Below are positions 19,419 to 29,556 of a stretch of 64,000 nt of DNA, piece by piece. This stretch comes from Candidatus Cloacimonadota bacterium (GTDB lineage: Bacteria > Cloacimonadota > Cloacimonadia > Cloacimonadales > Cloacimonadaceae): assembly GCA_012728875.1 (NCBI GenBank), contig JAAYEF010000016.1:18444-82443 (forward strand), in the 5' to 3' direction. The notes beneath the pieces were generated by a model. The model had not been told where the DNA came from. It saw only the letters and a list, made by a program, of their open reading frames with translations, and made no database searches. Each line of letters opens with the position of its first letter. Positions within the stretch are counted from its first letter, which is position 1. The translations under genes were made by a program, and so were the position numbers.

Positions 19419-21247
19419 TGCCGCTTGACTTTGACCTGATCGTTGTGGGCGGGGGCAACGCCGGGGTGGAAGCCGCTTTGGCAGCCGCAAGGCGGGGTGC
19501 GAACACCGCGCTCTTTGTCCTGAAACTGGAATCCATCGGTCGCCTCAGTTGCAATCCCTCCATCGGCGGACCCGCCAAAGGTCACCTCGCCAGAGAAATA
19601 GACGCCCTGGGCGGTGAACTTGGACACATTGCCGATCTCTCCGGCATCCATTTCCGCATGCTGAACCGCAGCAAAGGTCCCGCCGTCTGGGCTCCCCGCG
19701 CCCAAAACGACCGCATTCTCTATTCCCAGCTCATGCGCGAGCAGGTGGAGCGCCAGGAAAACCTCAGCCTCATCGAAGCCTCCATCGTCCAGATCATTGT
19801 GGAAAAGGGTCGCGCCGTGGGAGTGCGCAGTAGCCTGGGTCAAGCCTACCATGCCGGGCAGATCATCCTGGCACCCGGCACCTTTTTGCGCGGCATGATC
19901 CATGTGGGCAAAGTTTCCGTCTCCGGCGGACGCAGCGGCGAACCTGCCGCCAACGAACTCTCCCAAGACCTTCTGCGCCATGGCTTTAAGCTGGAGCGCT
20001 TCAAAACCGGAACCCCGCCCCGCGTGGACCTGCGCAGCCTGGATTTTTCCCAGCTGGAAGAACAGCCCGGCGACCCCCAGCCCGAAGGCTTTTCCTGGTA
20101 TCGTGACCTCACTTTGAAAAACCTGGTGAGCTGCTACATGACGCGCACCACCCCCGAAACCCACAGAATCATCAGCGAAAACCTCGATCAATCCTCACTT
20201 TACGGCGGCATCATCCAAGGCATCGGGCCCCGCTACTGCCCTTCCATCGAAGACAAGATCGTAAAATTTCCCCAGCGCGACAGCCACCAGATTTTCATCG
20301 AGCCGGAAGGCTTGAACACTTTTGAATCCTATGTGAACGGCGTTTCCACCTCCCTGCCCCCGGATATCCAGGAAAGCATCCTGCACAGCATCCCCGGCTT
20401 GGAACACGCTCGGGTGATGCGCCACGCCTATGCCATCGAATATGACTGCATCGACCCCTCCGAAATTGACGCCAGCCTGCAATGCAGAAGAATCAAGGGT
20501 TTGTGGCTGGCAGGCCAGATCAATGGCAGTTCCGGCTATGAAGAAGCCGCCGCACAGGGCATCATGGCGGGCATTAACGCCACCCTGGCTCTGGAAGGGC
20601 GCGAACCCATCATCCTCAGCCGCTCCCAGGCCTACATCGGTGTTTTGATCGACGACCTCGTAACCCGCGGTACAAACGAACCCTACCGCATGTTCACCTC
20701 CCGCGCGGAATACAGGCTGTTGCTGCGTCAGGACAACCGCGACGAAAGCCTCATGCCTCTGGGACACGAACTTGGTTTGCTTTCAGAGCAGCGCTGGCAG
20801 CGTTTCAAACGCAGCATGGAACTGAAGGAAAGGGAGCTTGAGCACCTCAGAACACAAAAAACCCAAGCCCACCCCGACCTGCGCGAACCCCAAAAATTTG
20901 CCGCCCTCCTGAAAAGACCAGAAATCACCCTGCAAGAGCTTGAAAAATATGGCTATAAGCCTTCCCCGGAGGTCACGCCAGACATTCTTCGCCGCTGCGA
21001 ACTCGAGATAAAATATGAAGGCTACTTAAAACGCGCAGAGGATGAACTTCAGCGCTTCAAAGCCGCGGAAGACCTTGCCCTGGCGGAAGATATCGACTAT
21101 CAAAGCATCGAAACCATCGCCTGGGAAGCCCGGGAAAAACTGGCAAAAATCAAGCCTCGCAGCCTGGGACAGGCAATGCGCATCCCCGGAGTCAATTTCA
21201 CCGACACCGCGGCGCTCCTGGTCTGGCTGCGCCGAACCGGGAAATAA
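19418..21247 (+). CDS. mnmG: tRNA uridine-5-carboxymethylaminomethyl modification enzyme
   Basis: A 609-residue FAD protein that works with MnmE to modify the wobble uridine of several tRNAs. The dinucleotide-binding GGGNAGVEAA lies at the N-terminus, SCNPSIGGPAKGHL is the family signature, and GQINGSSGYEEAAAQG and RAEYRLLLRQDN follow in the expected order. The length matches the family. It is the last gene of the coupled queD-engB-mnmG run; the partner mnmE is not in the window. Confidence 0.97.
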   Translation: MPLDFDLIVVGGGNAGVEAALAAARRGANTALFVLKLESIGRLSCNPSIGGPAKGHLAREIDALGGELGHIADLSGIHFRMLNRSKGPAVWAPRAQNDRILYSQLMREQVERQENLSLIEASIVQIIVEKGRAVGVRSSLGQAYHAGQIILAPGTFLRGMIHVGKVSVSGGRSGEPAANELSQDLLRHGFKLERFKTGTPPRVDLRSLDFSQLEEQPGDPQPEGFSWYRDLTLKNLVSCYMTRTTPETHRIISENLDQSSLYGGIIQGIGPRYCPSIEDKIVKFPQRDSHQIFIEPEGLNTFESYVNGVSTSLPPDIQESILHSIPGLEHARVMRHAYAIEYDCIDPSEIDASLQCRRIKGLWLAGQINGSSGYEEAAAQGIMAGINATLALEGREPIILSRSQAYIGVLIDDLVTRGTNEPYRMFTSRAEYRLLLRQDNRDESLMPLGHELGLLSEQRWQRFKRSMELKERELEHLRTQKTQAHPDLREPQKFAALLKRPEITLQELEKYGYKPSPEVTPDILRRCELEIKYEGYLKRAEDELQRFKAAEDLALAEDIDYQSIETIAWEAREKLAKIKPRSLGQAMRIPGVNFTDTAALLVWLRRTGK

Positions 21248-21273
21248 ACTATCTCAATCCGCGTGCGCCAAAA

Positions 21274-23385
21274 TCAAATGGTGACGCTCAGCTTCAAATA
21301 AACCGTGGACATATCCTTCCTGAACTCTCCCAGCGGAGCAGTCCAAGTGGAAGCTTCCTCCTGCGTTTGGGCTGATTTCAAACCCAGATACAAAAACCAA
21401 TCCGGCTTAAACTCATAGCGCAGATTTCCAAAGTAGCTCAATTCCGCTGAGCTTTCCAGCTTTTCATAGGTGCTCAAGCCGCTTCCCATCGATATTTTAA
21501 AACTTGGACTGGGGGTGAAGTCCAGCCCCGCGTTGGCAACAATATATTGATTGTCCAACAGCATGAAATATCCTGGAATCAGCTCCACCGTCTGCCGCCT
21601 GTAACCTTTGTGATTCCAGGTTCCGGATACCCATAAAGAGAGGCTGTCAAAGGGTTTCACCTTTGCCGAGCCGCCAAGCGAGTGTTTGGGATAGGTGTCT
21701 GAAAGAGCGTACACCAATTCGTTTCCAACGTTATAAACTCCGGTAAATTGCAGGTTTTTCCGGTTTCCCCAGCCGAAGTTGACTGCCGCAACGTAAACCT
21801 CATGCAGATTGTCCCATAAATCAGGCCCCAGTGCGTAGGCCCCGTATGAGGACATGAACATATTACCGATGTTGATGTTTGCTGAAAGCATCGCTTCTTT
21901 ACTTAAAAAAGTATCTGCGCTCAGGTTCATCCATGCCAGTTGTCCCCATCCGGTAAGACCCACAACTATCATTTTTTTATCCATATAGAATTTGCTCCAA
22001 CCCGCTGATCCGGAAACATGGGCCATATCGTTGTCGGTCAAATATCCAGCGTCGTAGGAAAGGTCTTTGGAAAGCCAGCCGCCGCCCAGACTGAAAGCAA
22101 AATCCCCCGGGCTGTAAGCCAGATCCAGTTTGGTTTGATAGCCAATATCGGGCTCAGTCATTCCCAAAGCTTCGTTCTTGCTGGCTGAAAGGTTATATCC
22201 GGCTCCAATGCTCAGGCGCGGAATGGGTTCCCACCTCGTAGCTCCGCTGTAAAGATGACCGTAATATCCGCTGTTCATGCGGCTCACCAGTGCGTTTCTG
22301 AATTTGAATGCTTTCCATCCGGGGTTCAATGCCAGCACCTGGTAGTAGTCGCCGCGGTTCAGCAGATAATCTCCAATTTTAATGTCTTTATCCCAGGCTG
22401 CCAACGCTCCCCAATTCAGGTTTCCCAGGTTTCCCGTGCCTTTGGCGGCGATGCGCGGCTGCACGATGTTTCTGGAATAAAATACGTTCCAATCCAAGCC
22501 GAAAACATCCAAATCCTCCGTGAAGAAAAAGCGGTTTTCGTCGTAGTAAGGCGGATCTTTTTGGTTATAATCGTCACGCGCGCTGTCCATCGGAATGTCG
22601 GAATAGTCAGGATTCAGGGCAATCTTGATGCGTGTACGCTGCCCGGGGTTGAAAAGGATGTCCAGGCCCACGTGTTCCGGGTCAAAGCTGCTTTCACGAC
22701 TAATCAGGTCATAGCTTTTCACAAAATAGGGTTTCAGAGAAAAGTCCAGCTTGTGCCTCACCTGACTTTGCAGTTCGATATCCTGCGCCTTCAAAAAATA
22801 ATCCTTTCCATCCTTGGTGTTCGCATAGGGAAAAGAAAAATACTCCTGCTTGTGATGGTGATAGCGGGTCAAAATGATTTTCCATTGATAGGGAAGCTCC
22901 TGTTTGAAGCGCAGTTCATCCAAGGGAATCCGCATGGTCACCTGCCAGATTTTATCACGTATCTCGCTGGTGTAGCTGTAGTTACTGTTCCAGGAATAGT
23001 CCACATTCATGCGCGAATCCCGAACCCCGTCAACGAGGTTTCCCAAGGGGTAGGCTGCGTAATAATAGGCGTAATGCGCATCGGGGATGGTGATCAGTTG
23101 CACCCGCATGAAGTCCGACGTAGGAGCCTCATCCCGCATGGAAATGGCACCTTTATGAAAGTTTTCATCGATCTCCGCCTCAAAACGGATCACCAAATCG
23201 CCACCATGCTGCCAAAGCCAGGCCTTGGTTTCCAGCCTTTCAGGTTTTTTATCATCGGGATCCACACGCACGAGACCGGTAATCAGGTTTTCATCAGTCA
23301 AAACCGGTTCCGTGGAATCCGGCAACACCATCGCGCCGCAATGTACCATCAGCGCCACAAAAATCAAAACATACCATTTTTTCAT
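21274..23385 (-). CDS. Outer-membrane DUF5916-like protein with an N-terminal CBM9-like domain
   Basis: A 703-residue exported protein starting at 23385 (GGAG upstream; signal peptide MKKWYVLIFVALMVHCGAM). Residues about 35-190 resemble a CBM9-type beta-sandwich (VIRFEAEIDENF, WQVTMRIPLDELRF). Residues from about 210 on are repeated amphipathic strands (LDFSLKPYFVKSY, RTRIKIALNPDYSDI, YDENRFFFTEDLDVF), as in DUF5916 beta-barrels. The exact ligand is unknown; polymer binding at the cell surface is an inference from the CBM9-like part. It converges with mnmG and diverges from the acyl-CoA synthetase gene. Confidence 0.75.
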   Translation of the reverse strand: MKKWYVLIFVALMVHCGAMVLPDSTEPVLTDENLITGLVRVDPDDKKPERLETKAWLWQHGGDLVIRFEAEIDENFHKGAISMRDEAPTSDFMRVQLITIPDAHYAYYYAAYPLGNLVDGVRDSRMNVDYSWNSNYSYTSEIRDKIWQVTMRIPLDELRFKQELPYQWKIILTRYHHHKQEYFSFPYANTKDGKDYFLKAQDIELQSQVRHKLDFSLKPYFVKSYDLISRESSFDPEHVGLDILFNPGQRTRIKIALNPDYSDIPMDSARDDYNQKDPPYYDENRFFFTEDLDVFGLDWNVFYSRNIVQPRIAAKGTGNLGNLNWGALAAWDKDIKIGDYLLNRGDYYQVLALNPGWKAFKFRNALVSRMNSGYYGHLYSGATRWEPIPRLSIGAGYNLSASKNEALGMTEPDIGYQTKLDLAYSPGDFAFSLGGGWLSKDLSYDAGYLTDNDMAHVSGSAGWSKFYMDKKMIVVGLTGWGQLAWMNLSADTFLSKEAMLSANINIGNMFMSSYGAYALGPDLWDNLHEVYVAAVNFGWGNRKNLQFTGVYNVGNELVYALSDTYPKHSLGGSAKVKPFDSLSLWVSGTWNHKGYRRQTVELIPGYFMLLDNQYIVANAGLDFTPSPSFKISMGSGLSTYEKLESSAELSYFGNLRYEFKPDWFLYLGLKSAQTQEEASTWTAPLGEFRKDMSTVYLKLSVTI

Positions 23386-23678
23386 GCTTCCATCTCCTAA
23401 ATCCAGATTGAGTATAAAGCTTAATTTAGATGTGGCACAACCATAAATGGGGGGGGGGGTAATATGTCAACAAAAATCTATCCACGGGAACATTTTTTAC
23501 ATTTTTAAGCAACCTCAGCCACCCCCTCCGGTAACTTTGTCTGAACACAAAATAGAAGAAACCTTAGCACTTTATAGCGTTATAACATCCCTGAATTCAA
23601 CATATTTGGCAAGCTGGAATAAACAATGCTTGACAGTAATCGGCGATTTGTGAATTTGCCAAGCTAAATGGAGAAAAT
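23386..23678. other. Divergent promoter region with an 11-G tract
   Basis: The 293 bases separate two divergent genes and hold a run of 11 G residues at 23449-23459. No stable hairpin with a T tract or convincing promoter pair was found. The tract lies on the side of the DUF5916-like gene, where length changes could alter promoter spacing, but this is untested. Confidence 0.5.
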
Positions 23679-25370
23679 ATGAACGCTCCCTTCGAAATGA
23701 CCCTCAAAAGCATGATAGACCATTCTTGCGAGCAATTTGGTGAGTATCCCGCGCTGTCCAATGTGGACGGTGAGCCCATCCGCTATTCCGAACTGCGCGA
23801 ACAGATTGATGGCGTGATCCGCATGATGAGTGAACAGGGAATTGTGAAAGGCGACAAGGTTGCCATCCTCAGCCAAAACATGCCGAACTGGGGAATTGCC
23901 TATCTGGCCATCACGTCCATGGGCGCTGTTGTGGTTCCGATTCTCACGGATTTTCACGTGAACGAGATCTTGAACATCCTGCGTCACAGCGAGGCGAAGA
24001 TGGTCTTTGTGTCCCGCGCTCAATATGACAAAATCGGCTATTCCGATTTGGAACCCTGGGTCACCCTGGTGGCCTTGGATAACTTTGAGCCGTTGGAAAT
24101 CAAGGCGCCCATCGACCTGATTAGCGGCATCATCTACGAGCCTCTGAAACAGCTTCAAAAGCTGCGCAACAAAGCCTTGAAAGCCGTGAGGTTGATCAGC
24201 GAAAAAGTCCATGAGGACGACACCGCCGCCCTGATTTATACATCGGGCACCACGGGGATGTCCAAAGGCGTGATGTTGAGCCACAAAAATCTGGTTTTGG
24301 ACGCCTGGATAACAACCAGGTTTCAGCCCGTGAAAACCGGAGACCGCCTGCTTTCGGTGTTGCCGCTGTCCCACACCTATGAATGCACGATTGGATTCAT
24401 CATTCCGATGATGGGCGGCGCCTGCGTTTACTATCTGGATAAACCGCCCACGGCGCGGGTTTTGGTTCCCGCCATGCAAAAGATTCGGCCCACGATGATC
24501 TTGACCGTTCCCCTCATCATCGAAAAGATTTTCAAAACCCAGGTCTATCCACAGTTGAACGCGAACCCGGTTTTCCGCGCGCTCTATAAAATGCCCCCCA
24601 CCCGGAAGTTTTTACACCAGATGGCAGGCAAAAAGCTGATGAAAACCTTTGGCGGTGAGCTGCATTTCTTTGGCATCGGCGGAGCACTGGTTTCGTGGGA
24701 AGTGGAGCGGTTTTTGAGCGAAGCGGGCTTTCCCTACGCCATCGGTTATGGTTTGACTGAAACTGCTCCGCTCATCGCGGGAAGCCATCCCCGGGATACG
24801 CGTTTTCGCTCCACCGGTCAGGTTTTGGAGCATCTCCAGCTTCGCATCGCCGACCCCGACCCCAAAACCCGCATCGGCGAGATTCAGGTGAAAGGCGAAA
24901 CGGTGATGAAAGGCTATTACAAAGACCCGGTGAAAACCGCGGAGGCCTTTACCAAGGACGGCTTTTTCAAAACCGGGGATTTGGGGATCCTGCGCAAAAA
25001 ACGCTATCTCTATATCATTGGATGCTCCAAAAACGTGATCGTGGCGGCTTCCGGAGAGAATATCTATCCCGAGGAAGTGGAAAACAAGCTGAACGAACAT
25101 GAGGCCGTTTTGGAATCGCTAGTTCTGGATGTGGGTGGAGTTTTGACGGCAAGAGTGTTTTTAAGCCCTGAATATCTGGAAAAACATCACCACACAAGTC
25201 GCCTCACCAGCGCCAAACATAAAAAGCTTGTCGACGCGCTTTTGGATGAGATCAAGAGCCAGGCAAATCAGAACCTTTCGAGCTTTTCCCGCATCAAGCG
25301 CATCATTGAACAGCAGGAGCCTTTCGAAAAAACCGCCACCCAAAAGATCAAGCGCTTCCTCTATCAATGA
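23679..25370 (+). CDS. AMP-forming acyl-CoA synthetase (long-chain fatty acid-CoA ligase type)
   Basis: A 563-residue adenylate-forming enzyme that activates a carboxylic acid, probably a fatty acid, to its CoA thioester. The phosphate-binding loop is IYTSGTTGMSKG, the GYGLTETAP motif follows, then the KTGDLG and GENIYPEEVE hinge and C-terminal elements, and a final K of TQKIKRFLYQ in the catalytic position. The start at 23679 follows GGAGAAAAT. The protein downstream is on the same strand 55 bases away. Substrate chain length cannot be fixed from sequence. Confidence 0.9.
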   Translation: MNAPFEMTLKSMIDHSCEQFGEYPALSNVDGEPIRYSELREQIDGVIRMMSEQGIVKGDKVAILSQNMPNWGIAYLAITSMGAVVVPILTDFHVNEILNILRHSEAKMVFVSRAQYDKIGYSDLEPWVTLVALDNFEPLEIKAPIDLISGIIYEPLKQLQKLRNKALKAVRLISEKVHEDDTAALIYTSGTTGMSKGVMLSHKNLVLDAWITTRFQPVKTGDRLLSVLPLSHTYECTIGFIIPMMGGACVYYLDKPPTARVLVPAMQKIRPTMILTVPLIIEKIFKTQVYPQLNANPVFRALYKMPPTRKFLHQMAGKKLMKTFGGELHFFGIGGALVSWEVERFLSEAGFPYAIGYGLTETAPLIAGSHPRDTRFRSTGQVLEHLQLRIADPDPKTRIGEIQVKGETVMKGYYKDPVKTAEAFTKDGFFKTGDLGILRKKRYLYIIGCSKNVIVAASGENIYPEEVENKLNEHEAVLESLVLDVGGVLTARVFLSPEYLEKHHHTSRLTSAKHKKLVDALLDEIKSQANQNLSSFSRIKRIIEQQEPFEKTATQKIKRFLYQ

Positions 25371-25425
25371 AGCCTTCAGGACTTTTACGAACAACCGGGA
25401 AGCCATTTTTGCCGTGGAGAAAATT

Positions 25426-27408
25426 ATGAAAAAGAGACTTTTCCTCATTTTTGTCACGCTGTTGGGAAGCGTGATTTTGCTGGGCCAAGCCAACCGGCTC
25501 GACTTTGGCGACCTGAATTTTAACCTGAACGTCCATGCCAGCAAGCGCATCAGCGATAACAATTATCAAAACATGTCTTTCAACACCAGCAGGGAAAGCT
25601 GGGCAGACAGCATCCGCATCGTTTTTTCCAATGCTGATCTGGATCTGAACGTTACCATTTCACCGCGTTCCCAGTATCTGCGCCAAGCGTGGTATTTTGA
25701 TGTGAGGGCGGAATTTAAGCAAAATACCTTTGTGCGCGAGCTGATGCTTGGCATGGATAACAGGCGAAAACCCATCCATGCGGAACTTACCGGCGTGGAA
25801 GCCATCCAAAACAGGACCTATGCGCGCAATCGGGCAATCGGGCCGTTCATGGATCAAGCCGTCGAATTTTCCTGCGGGGATCAGAGTTTCTGGATCGTCG
25901 CCTCGGGCTATGACGGCTGTGACGGAGTGGAAGGCATCGCCATGAACAGAATCGTGCTCTACACCTTTCAAGCCCACTTTTTCCGGATGTTCGACCCCGT
26001 GATCCAGCGCTGCAGCATCTACCGCGACACGATGTATAAAGCCGCTGGAGAAAGCGAACGCTGGGGATTTTTGCTTTTCACCGAGGAGCCCGTGTTGCTG
26101 GACCTTAACCGTTGGTTGGCAAACAATAAGGCTGCGTTGTGCATCACCAACGACGCCGATGGCGAAGCCTTGCCGCGCCTGCAGGCTGTGTTTGAAGGCA
26201 GCAATAATCCAAGCAATCCCAGCTATTACACCAAGGGCTTTTTCGCATGGGATATCCCGGTGAGCACCACCATTCACGGCGTGAACGAACCCGCGCTGGG
26301 CGAGATCTGGCGCCTGATCAAAAGCAAGGGAAACCGCATTGGCTGGCACACCTACACCATGCTGGCAGACCCGCCTGGCTCAAATGAACAGGCTTTGCTG
26401 CACGACTTGGTGGATCTGGAAATTCGCCATTGGATCGACCACTCGGTGCCCAACAACCCGGAAGATGTTGCCTATGATGGGCTCGATCCAGATAGCCCCT
26501 ACTACGTTGCCGATGTGATCAATCAAAGCGACATCGTTTATATTTGGCCAGGAGACACGCCGAACACGAATCCTTTCAACGCCTACGACGAAGCTTGGCG
26601 CCTGCCCCACAAAGTTTGGGAAGCCACCGTATTTACAAAGCCGGTATGGTTTTACGGGCGCACCAGAGCTGAAACTTGGGAATATCTGGACCAAAATGTG
26701 ACGCTGAGCATGAAGCATATCATGGTTCCGGAAAACCTTGATGTGCTGATTGCGGAAAGGGGTTTGCACATAAACTACACCCACTTTTGCATGTCGCAGA
26801 TTGAGGGAGTGAGAAAATCATTTTGGGAGCTTCTGCCCAATGGAGACTATGTGGTGCGTGACGATGTGGATGAAATGCTGCAACTTTTGGACTATTACAG
26901 ACAGTATCGTGGCTTGTGGATTGCGCCCTTGGAAGATATTTTCGACCGCATGCTGGATGTGGAAGAGGTGAAAATCCTTGCAGTGGAAAAAATGGATGAG
27001 GATGGAATTTTGAAGGTGACCCTGGCAAACAACGCCGAGCGGGATATCGATGAGTTTTACATCCAAAGCCACGACAAGGAATTTATGCTCTCGAGGTTTC
27101 CGTCGGGTTCAAGCTTGGATATCATTCTCACCGAAACCACCAACCACAACGATGTTCCCGGTGCACAGATGCAGATTCGCTATCAGCAGGGGGCTTTGCA
27201 CATCACTAAGGCTTCGGGCGAGCAGATTGACCCGGTTCGGGTTGAACTGTTTAACCTGAAAGGACAAAAGCTGATGGAGCAGGATTCTGCTTATCAGCAA
27301 TGGGAAATCGTAATTCCGTTTGCCGGAAAAGCCTCCGGAATCTATCTGGCGCGCTTCAGCCGACCCGGCAGGCTGCCCATCGTGCAAAAATTCAGCGTGA
27401 TAAAATAG
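25426..27408 (+). CDS. Secreted protein with a possible polysaccharide-deacetylase-like domain and a sorting tail
   Basis: A 660-residue exported protein. The ATG at 25426 has GGAG nearby and a signal peptide (MKKRLFLIFVTLLGSVILLGQA). Residues about 230-400 faintly resemble the NodB-type fold: a strand ending in CITNDADGE, later an RIGWHTYT strand; the usual HXXXH zinc pair is incomplete, so activity is doubtful. The last 80 residues form a sorting-type tail (VELFNLKGQKLM, SGIYLARFS). It directly follows the acyl-CoA synthetase and ends four bases from a convergent gene. Confidence 0.6.
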   Translation: MKKRLFLIFVTLLGSVILLGQANRLDFGDLNFNLNVHASKRISDNNYQNMSFNTSRESWADSIRIVFSNADLDLNVTISPRSQYLRQAWYFDVRAEFKQNTFVRELMLGMDNRRKPIHAELTGVEAIQNRTYARNRAIGPFMDQAVEFSCGDQSFWIVASGYDGCDGVEGIAMNRIVLYTFQAHFFRMFDPVIQRCSIYRDTMYKAAGESERWGFLLFTEEPVLLDLNRWLANNKAALCITNDADGEALPRLQAVFEGSNNPSNPSYYTKGFFAWDIPVSTTIHGVNEPALGEIWRLIKSKGNRIGWHTYTMLADPPGSNEQALLHDLVDLEIRHWIDHSVPNNPEDVAYDGLDPDSPYYVADVINQSDIVYIWPGDTPNTNPFNAYDEAWRLPHKVWEATVFTKPVWFYGRTRAETWEYLDQNVTLSMKHIMVPENLDVLIAERGLHINYTHFCMSQIEGVRKSFWELLPNGDYVVRDDVDEMLQLLDYYRQYRGLWIAPLEDIFDRMLDVEEVKILAVEKMDEDGILKVTLANNAERDIDEFYIQSHDKEFMLSRFPSGSSLDIILTETTNHNDVPGAQMQIRYQQGALHITKASGEQIDPVRVELFNLKGQKLMEQDSAYQQWEIVIPFAGKASGIYLARFSRPGRLPIVQKFSVIK

Positions 27409-27411
27409 GCT

Positions 27412-29556
27412 TTAATCCTTGATTTTCAGGGAGATGCCGCCCCGGAAAGAGATTCCGGGTTGGGGAACGTAAGCGTAAACGGAATACTGTTTATTGAGCA
27501 GATTATGGATGGAAAAATGGGGTGCAAGCGTCCAGCCCTGAATCTGAAATTCCGTGGACAATCCGCAATCCAGCAAGCTGTGGGAAGGCAGCGCTCCGGC
27601 AAGGTTGTCCGGGGTTGTAAACTGTTCTCCCGTACGGGAATACTGGCTCCAAAAATGCAGGAAAGGCCAGTTTAGACCCAGTTTGAATCCATAGCTGAAA
27701 TCCGGAGTGTACATCAGGTGGGGCGCTGTTTCGGGGGGATTTGCACTGAGGTCCAGCGCCTTGGTGAGCAGCATGGAAGCGCTCAGTTCCAGCCAATCCC
27801 AGGTCTCCAGACCGGCTTCCAGTTCCAGGTTTTTCACCTGGGCTTTGCCGACGTTGAATGGTTTCCACACGTTGCCAAACATCTGCACCTGACGCCATTG
27901 GATGAGGCTGTCAATCTCGTTTGAGTGCCAGGTTCCGCGCAAACGGAAACCGCTCAGCCGGTTTTCCAGCCAAAGCTGCCAGCCGTGGGACCTTTCGCTG
28001 GAAAGATTTGGATTCCCAATGGCTTGGGAATCGCCTTTCCAATATAAGTCGTAGGGTGAGGGCAGCGCGAAGGAGGAGCCCCAGGTTCCGCCCAGCGAGC
28101 TTTCCACGAAACCGATGTGTTTCAGGCTGCCTTCCAGGCGCCAACTGGGGTTGTTTCGGCCCCGCGCCCTGTCGAGCCTCGCAGCTCCGGCGCCATCTAG
28201 TATCCACAGCCCCCAATCCTGTTCTAATCCTGTTTTCAAGCTGATGTTGGCAAAGTTGTCGCTGTGATCGAGGTCGTTGGCGGGGTTTACCAAGTTGAGG
28301 TTGCGGTAGTGTTCAAAGCCAAATTCCGCCGCTGTTCCGGCGTTCAGTGTCAAACCCTGAGCCAGGGTGAAGTTGGTGCCAAGACTGCCGCGTAAACCAG
28401 TGTTCAACAGGTTTTGACGATAGCTGGAAACATAAACTGGCAGAGGGGCGCTGGTATTGTCGTAAAGCGCTGCGTCGAGGTTCAGCCAGGCCAGAAGGTC
28501 AGCGTTGAATTTTCTATAACTGGCGCTGAGTCCCAGGCTGTTCCTGTTGGCGTGACCATCCAGAAAGGCGTGGCGGTAAACCTCTGTGAAATTTACCGTT
28601 CCGGGAAGCTGGCGGTGGAACCATACGTAGTCGGTTTGGAAGCTGAGACGTGTGATTCCGCTTCTGAACGCCAGGGAACCGGAGAGCGAATTCTGGCGGC
28701 GGGCGTTGTTTTCGCGCACCATCAGGCTGTCGCCGCTCCACCAATCCGGCATTTTATACTTGAAATCGTTGTCCGTATTCAGATGTGAACTACCCAGTCG
28801 CAGTTCCCAGTTTTTGATGGCGGCGCCGAAGGAAAGGGAGTTTTTCGCATAGCCAAAGGAGCCGATTTCGCTATCGATGGAAAATTCGGTGCTACCGGAA
28901 GCTTTGCCCTGCCGGGTGCGGATGTTCAGGATTCCACCGATGGCGGATCCGCCTCCATAAACCGAGGCATTGTTTTTGATCAACTCGATGGATTCGATGT
29001 TCTGGGGGTCGATCAGGGAAAGGTCATAGCTTTCGCCGCCAGGGTTGAGCGCAACTCCATCCACGATTATCAGGCTGTGCCGGGGCAGGTTTCCCAGGAT
29101 GGAAACGCTCTGGCTTTCACCGGGAAGGCGGACATCGCTGGTATTTATGGAGGGTGTGGTCGCCAGAATTTCGGCGGGCGAATAATAGTGCCTGTCCGGG
29201 TCAATCGGCAATGCCACCCTGTCTGCAGGAGCGGAATAGACATTCCAGGCGCTTTCGCTGACCACAACCTTGGGCAGAAGCACCGCTTCTGGCTCCAAAA
29301 CCACTGAGCCGCTGAATGTTAGGAGCGCCAGTTTTCTGGTTTTAAAGCCCAGACGGCTGAAACTGAGGGAGTCGGCCTCGGTGTTGAGGCTAAACTCACC
29401 TTTTTCGGAGCTGTATTTATATTGTTTTCCGTCACTTACCAACACCGAAGAGATGGGTTTTCCCTGGGGGTCAACGGTTTTACCTTTCACAAGACGAGCT
29501 TCGGCGAAAGACGCCAGGAAGACGAGGCTAAAACAAAAGAGTAGAAAGCGTTTCAT
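27412..29556 (-). CDS. TonB-dependent outer-membrane receptor
   Basis: A 714-residue receptor that would import a scarce large ligand such as a corrinoid or iron chelate through the outer membrane. After the signal peptide comes a carboxypeptidase-regulatory-like domain (VKGKTVDPQGKPISSVLVSDG). The plug follows near residues 120-210 (PGESQSVSILGNLPRHSLIIVDGVALNPGG and IESIELIKNNASVYGGGSAIGGILNI, both in shortened view), then the barrel to a terminal beta strand. Its ATG overlaps the stop of the ABC ATPase by four bases, tying it to that importer. Confidence 0.88.
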   Translation of the reverse strand: MKRFLLFCFSLVFLASFAEARLVKGKTVDPQGKPISSVLVSDGKQYKYSSEKGEFSLNTEADSLSFSRLGFKTRKLALLTFSGSVVLEPEAVLLPKVVVSESAWNVYSAPADRVALPIDPDRHYYSPAEILATTPSINTSDVRLPGESQSVSILGNLPRHSLIIVDGVALNPGGESYDLSLIDPQNIESIELIKNNASVYGGGSAIGGILNIRTRQGKASGSTEFSIDSEIGSFGYAKNSLSFGAAIKNWELRLGSSHLNTDNDFKYKMPDWWSGDSLMVRENNARRQNSLSGSLAFRSGITRLSFQTDYVWFHRQLPGTVNFTEVYRHAFLDGHANRNSLGLSASYRKFNADLLAWLNLDAALYDNTSAPLPVYVSSYRQNLLNTGLRGSLGTNFTLAQGLTLNAGTAAEFGFEHYRNLNLVNPANDLDHSDNFANISLKTGLEQDWGLWILDGAGAARLDRARGRNNPSWRLEGSLKHIGFVESSLGGTWGSSFALPSPYDLYWKGDSQAIGNPNLSSERSHGWQLWLENRLSGFRLRGTWHSNEIDSLIQWRQVQMFGNVWKPFNVGKAQVKNLELEAGLETWDWLELSASMLLTKALDLSANPPETAPHLMYTPDFSYGFKLGLNWPFLHFWSQYSRTGEQFTTPDNLAGALPSHSLLDCGLSTEFQIQGWTLAPHFSIHNLLNKQYSVYAYVPQPGISFRGGISLKIKD

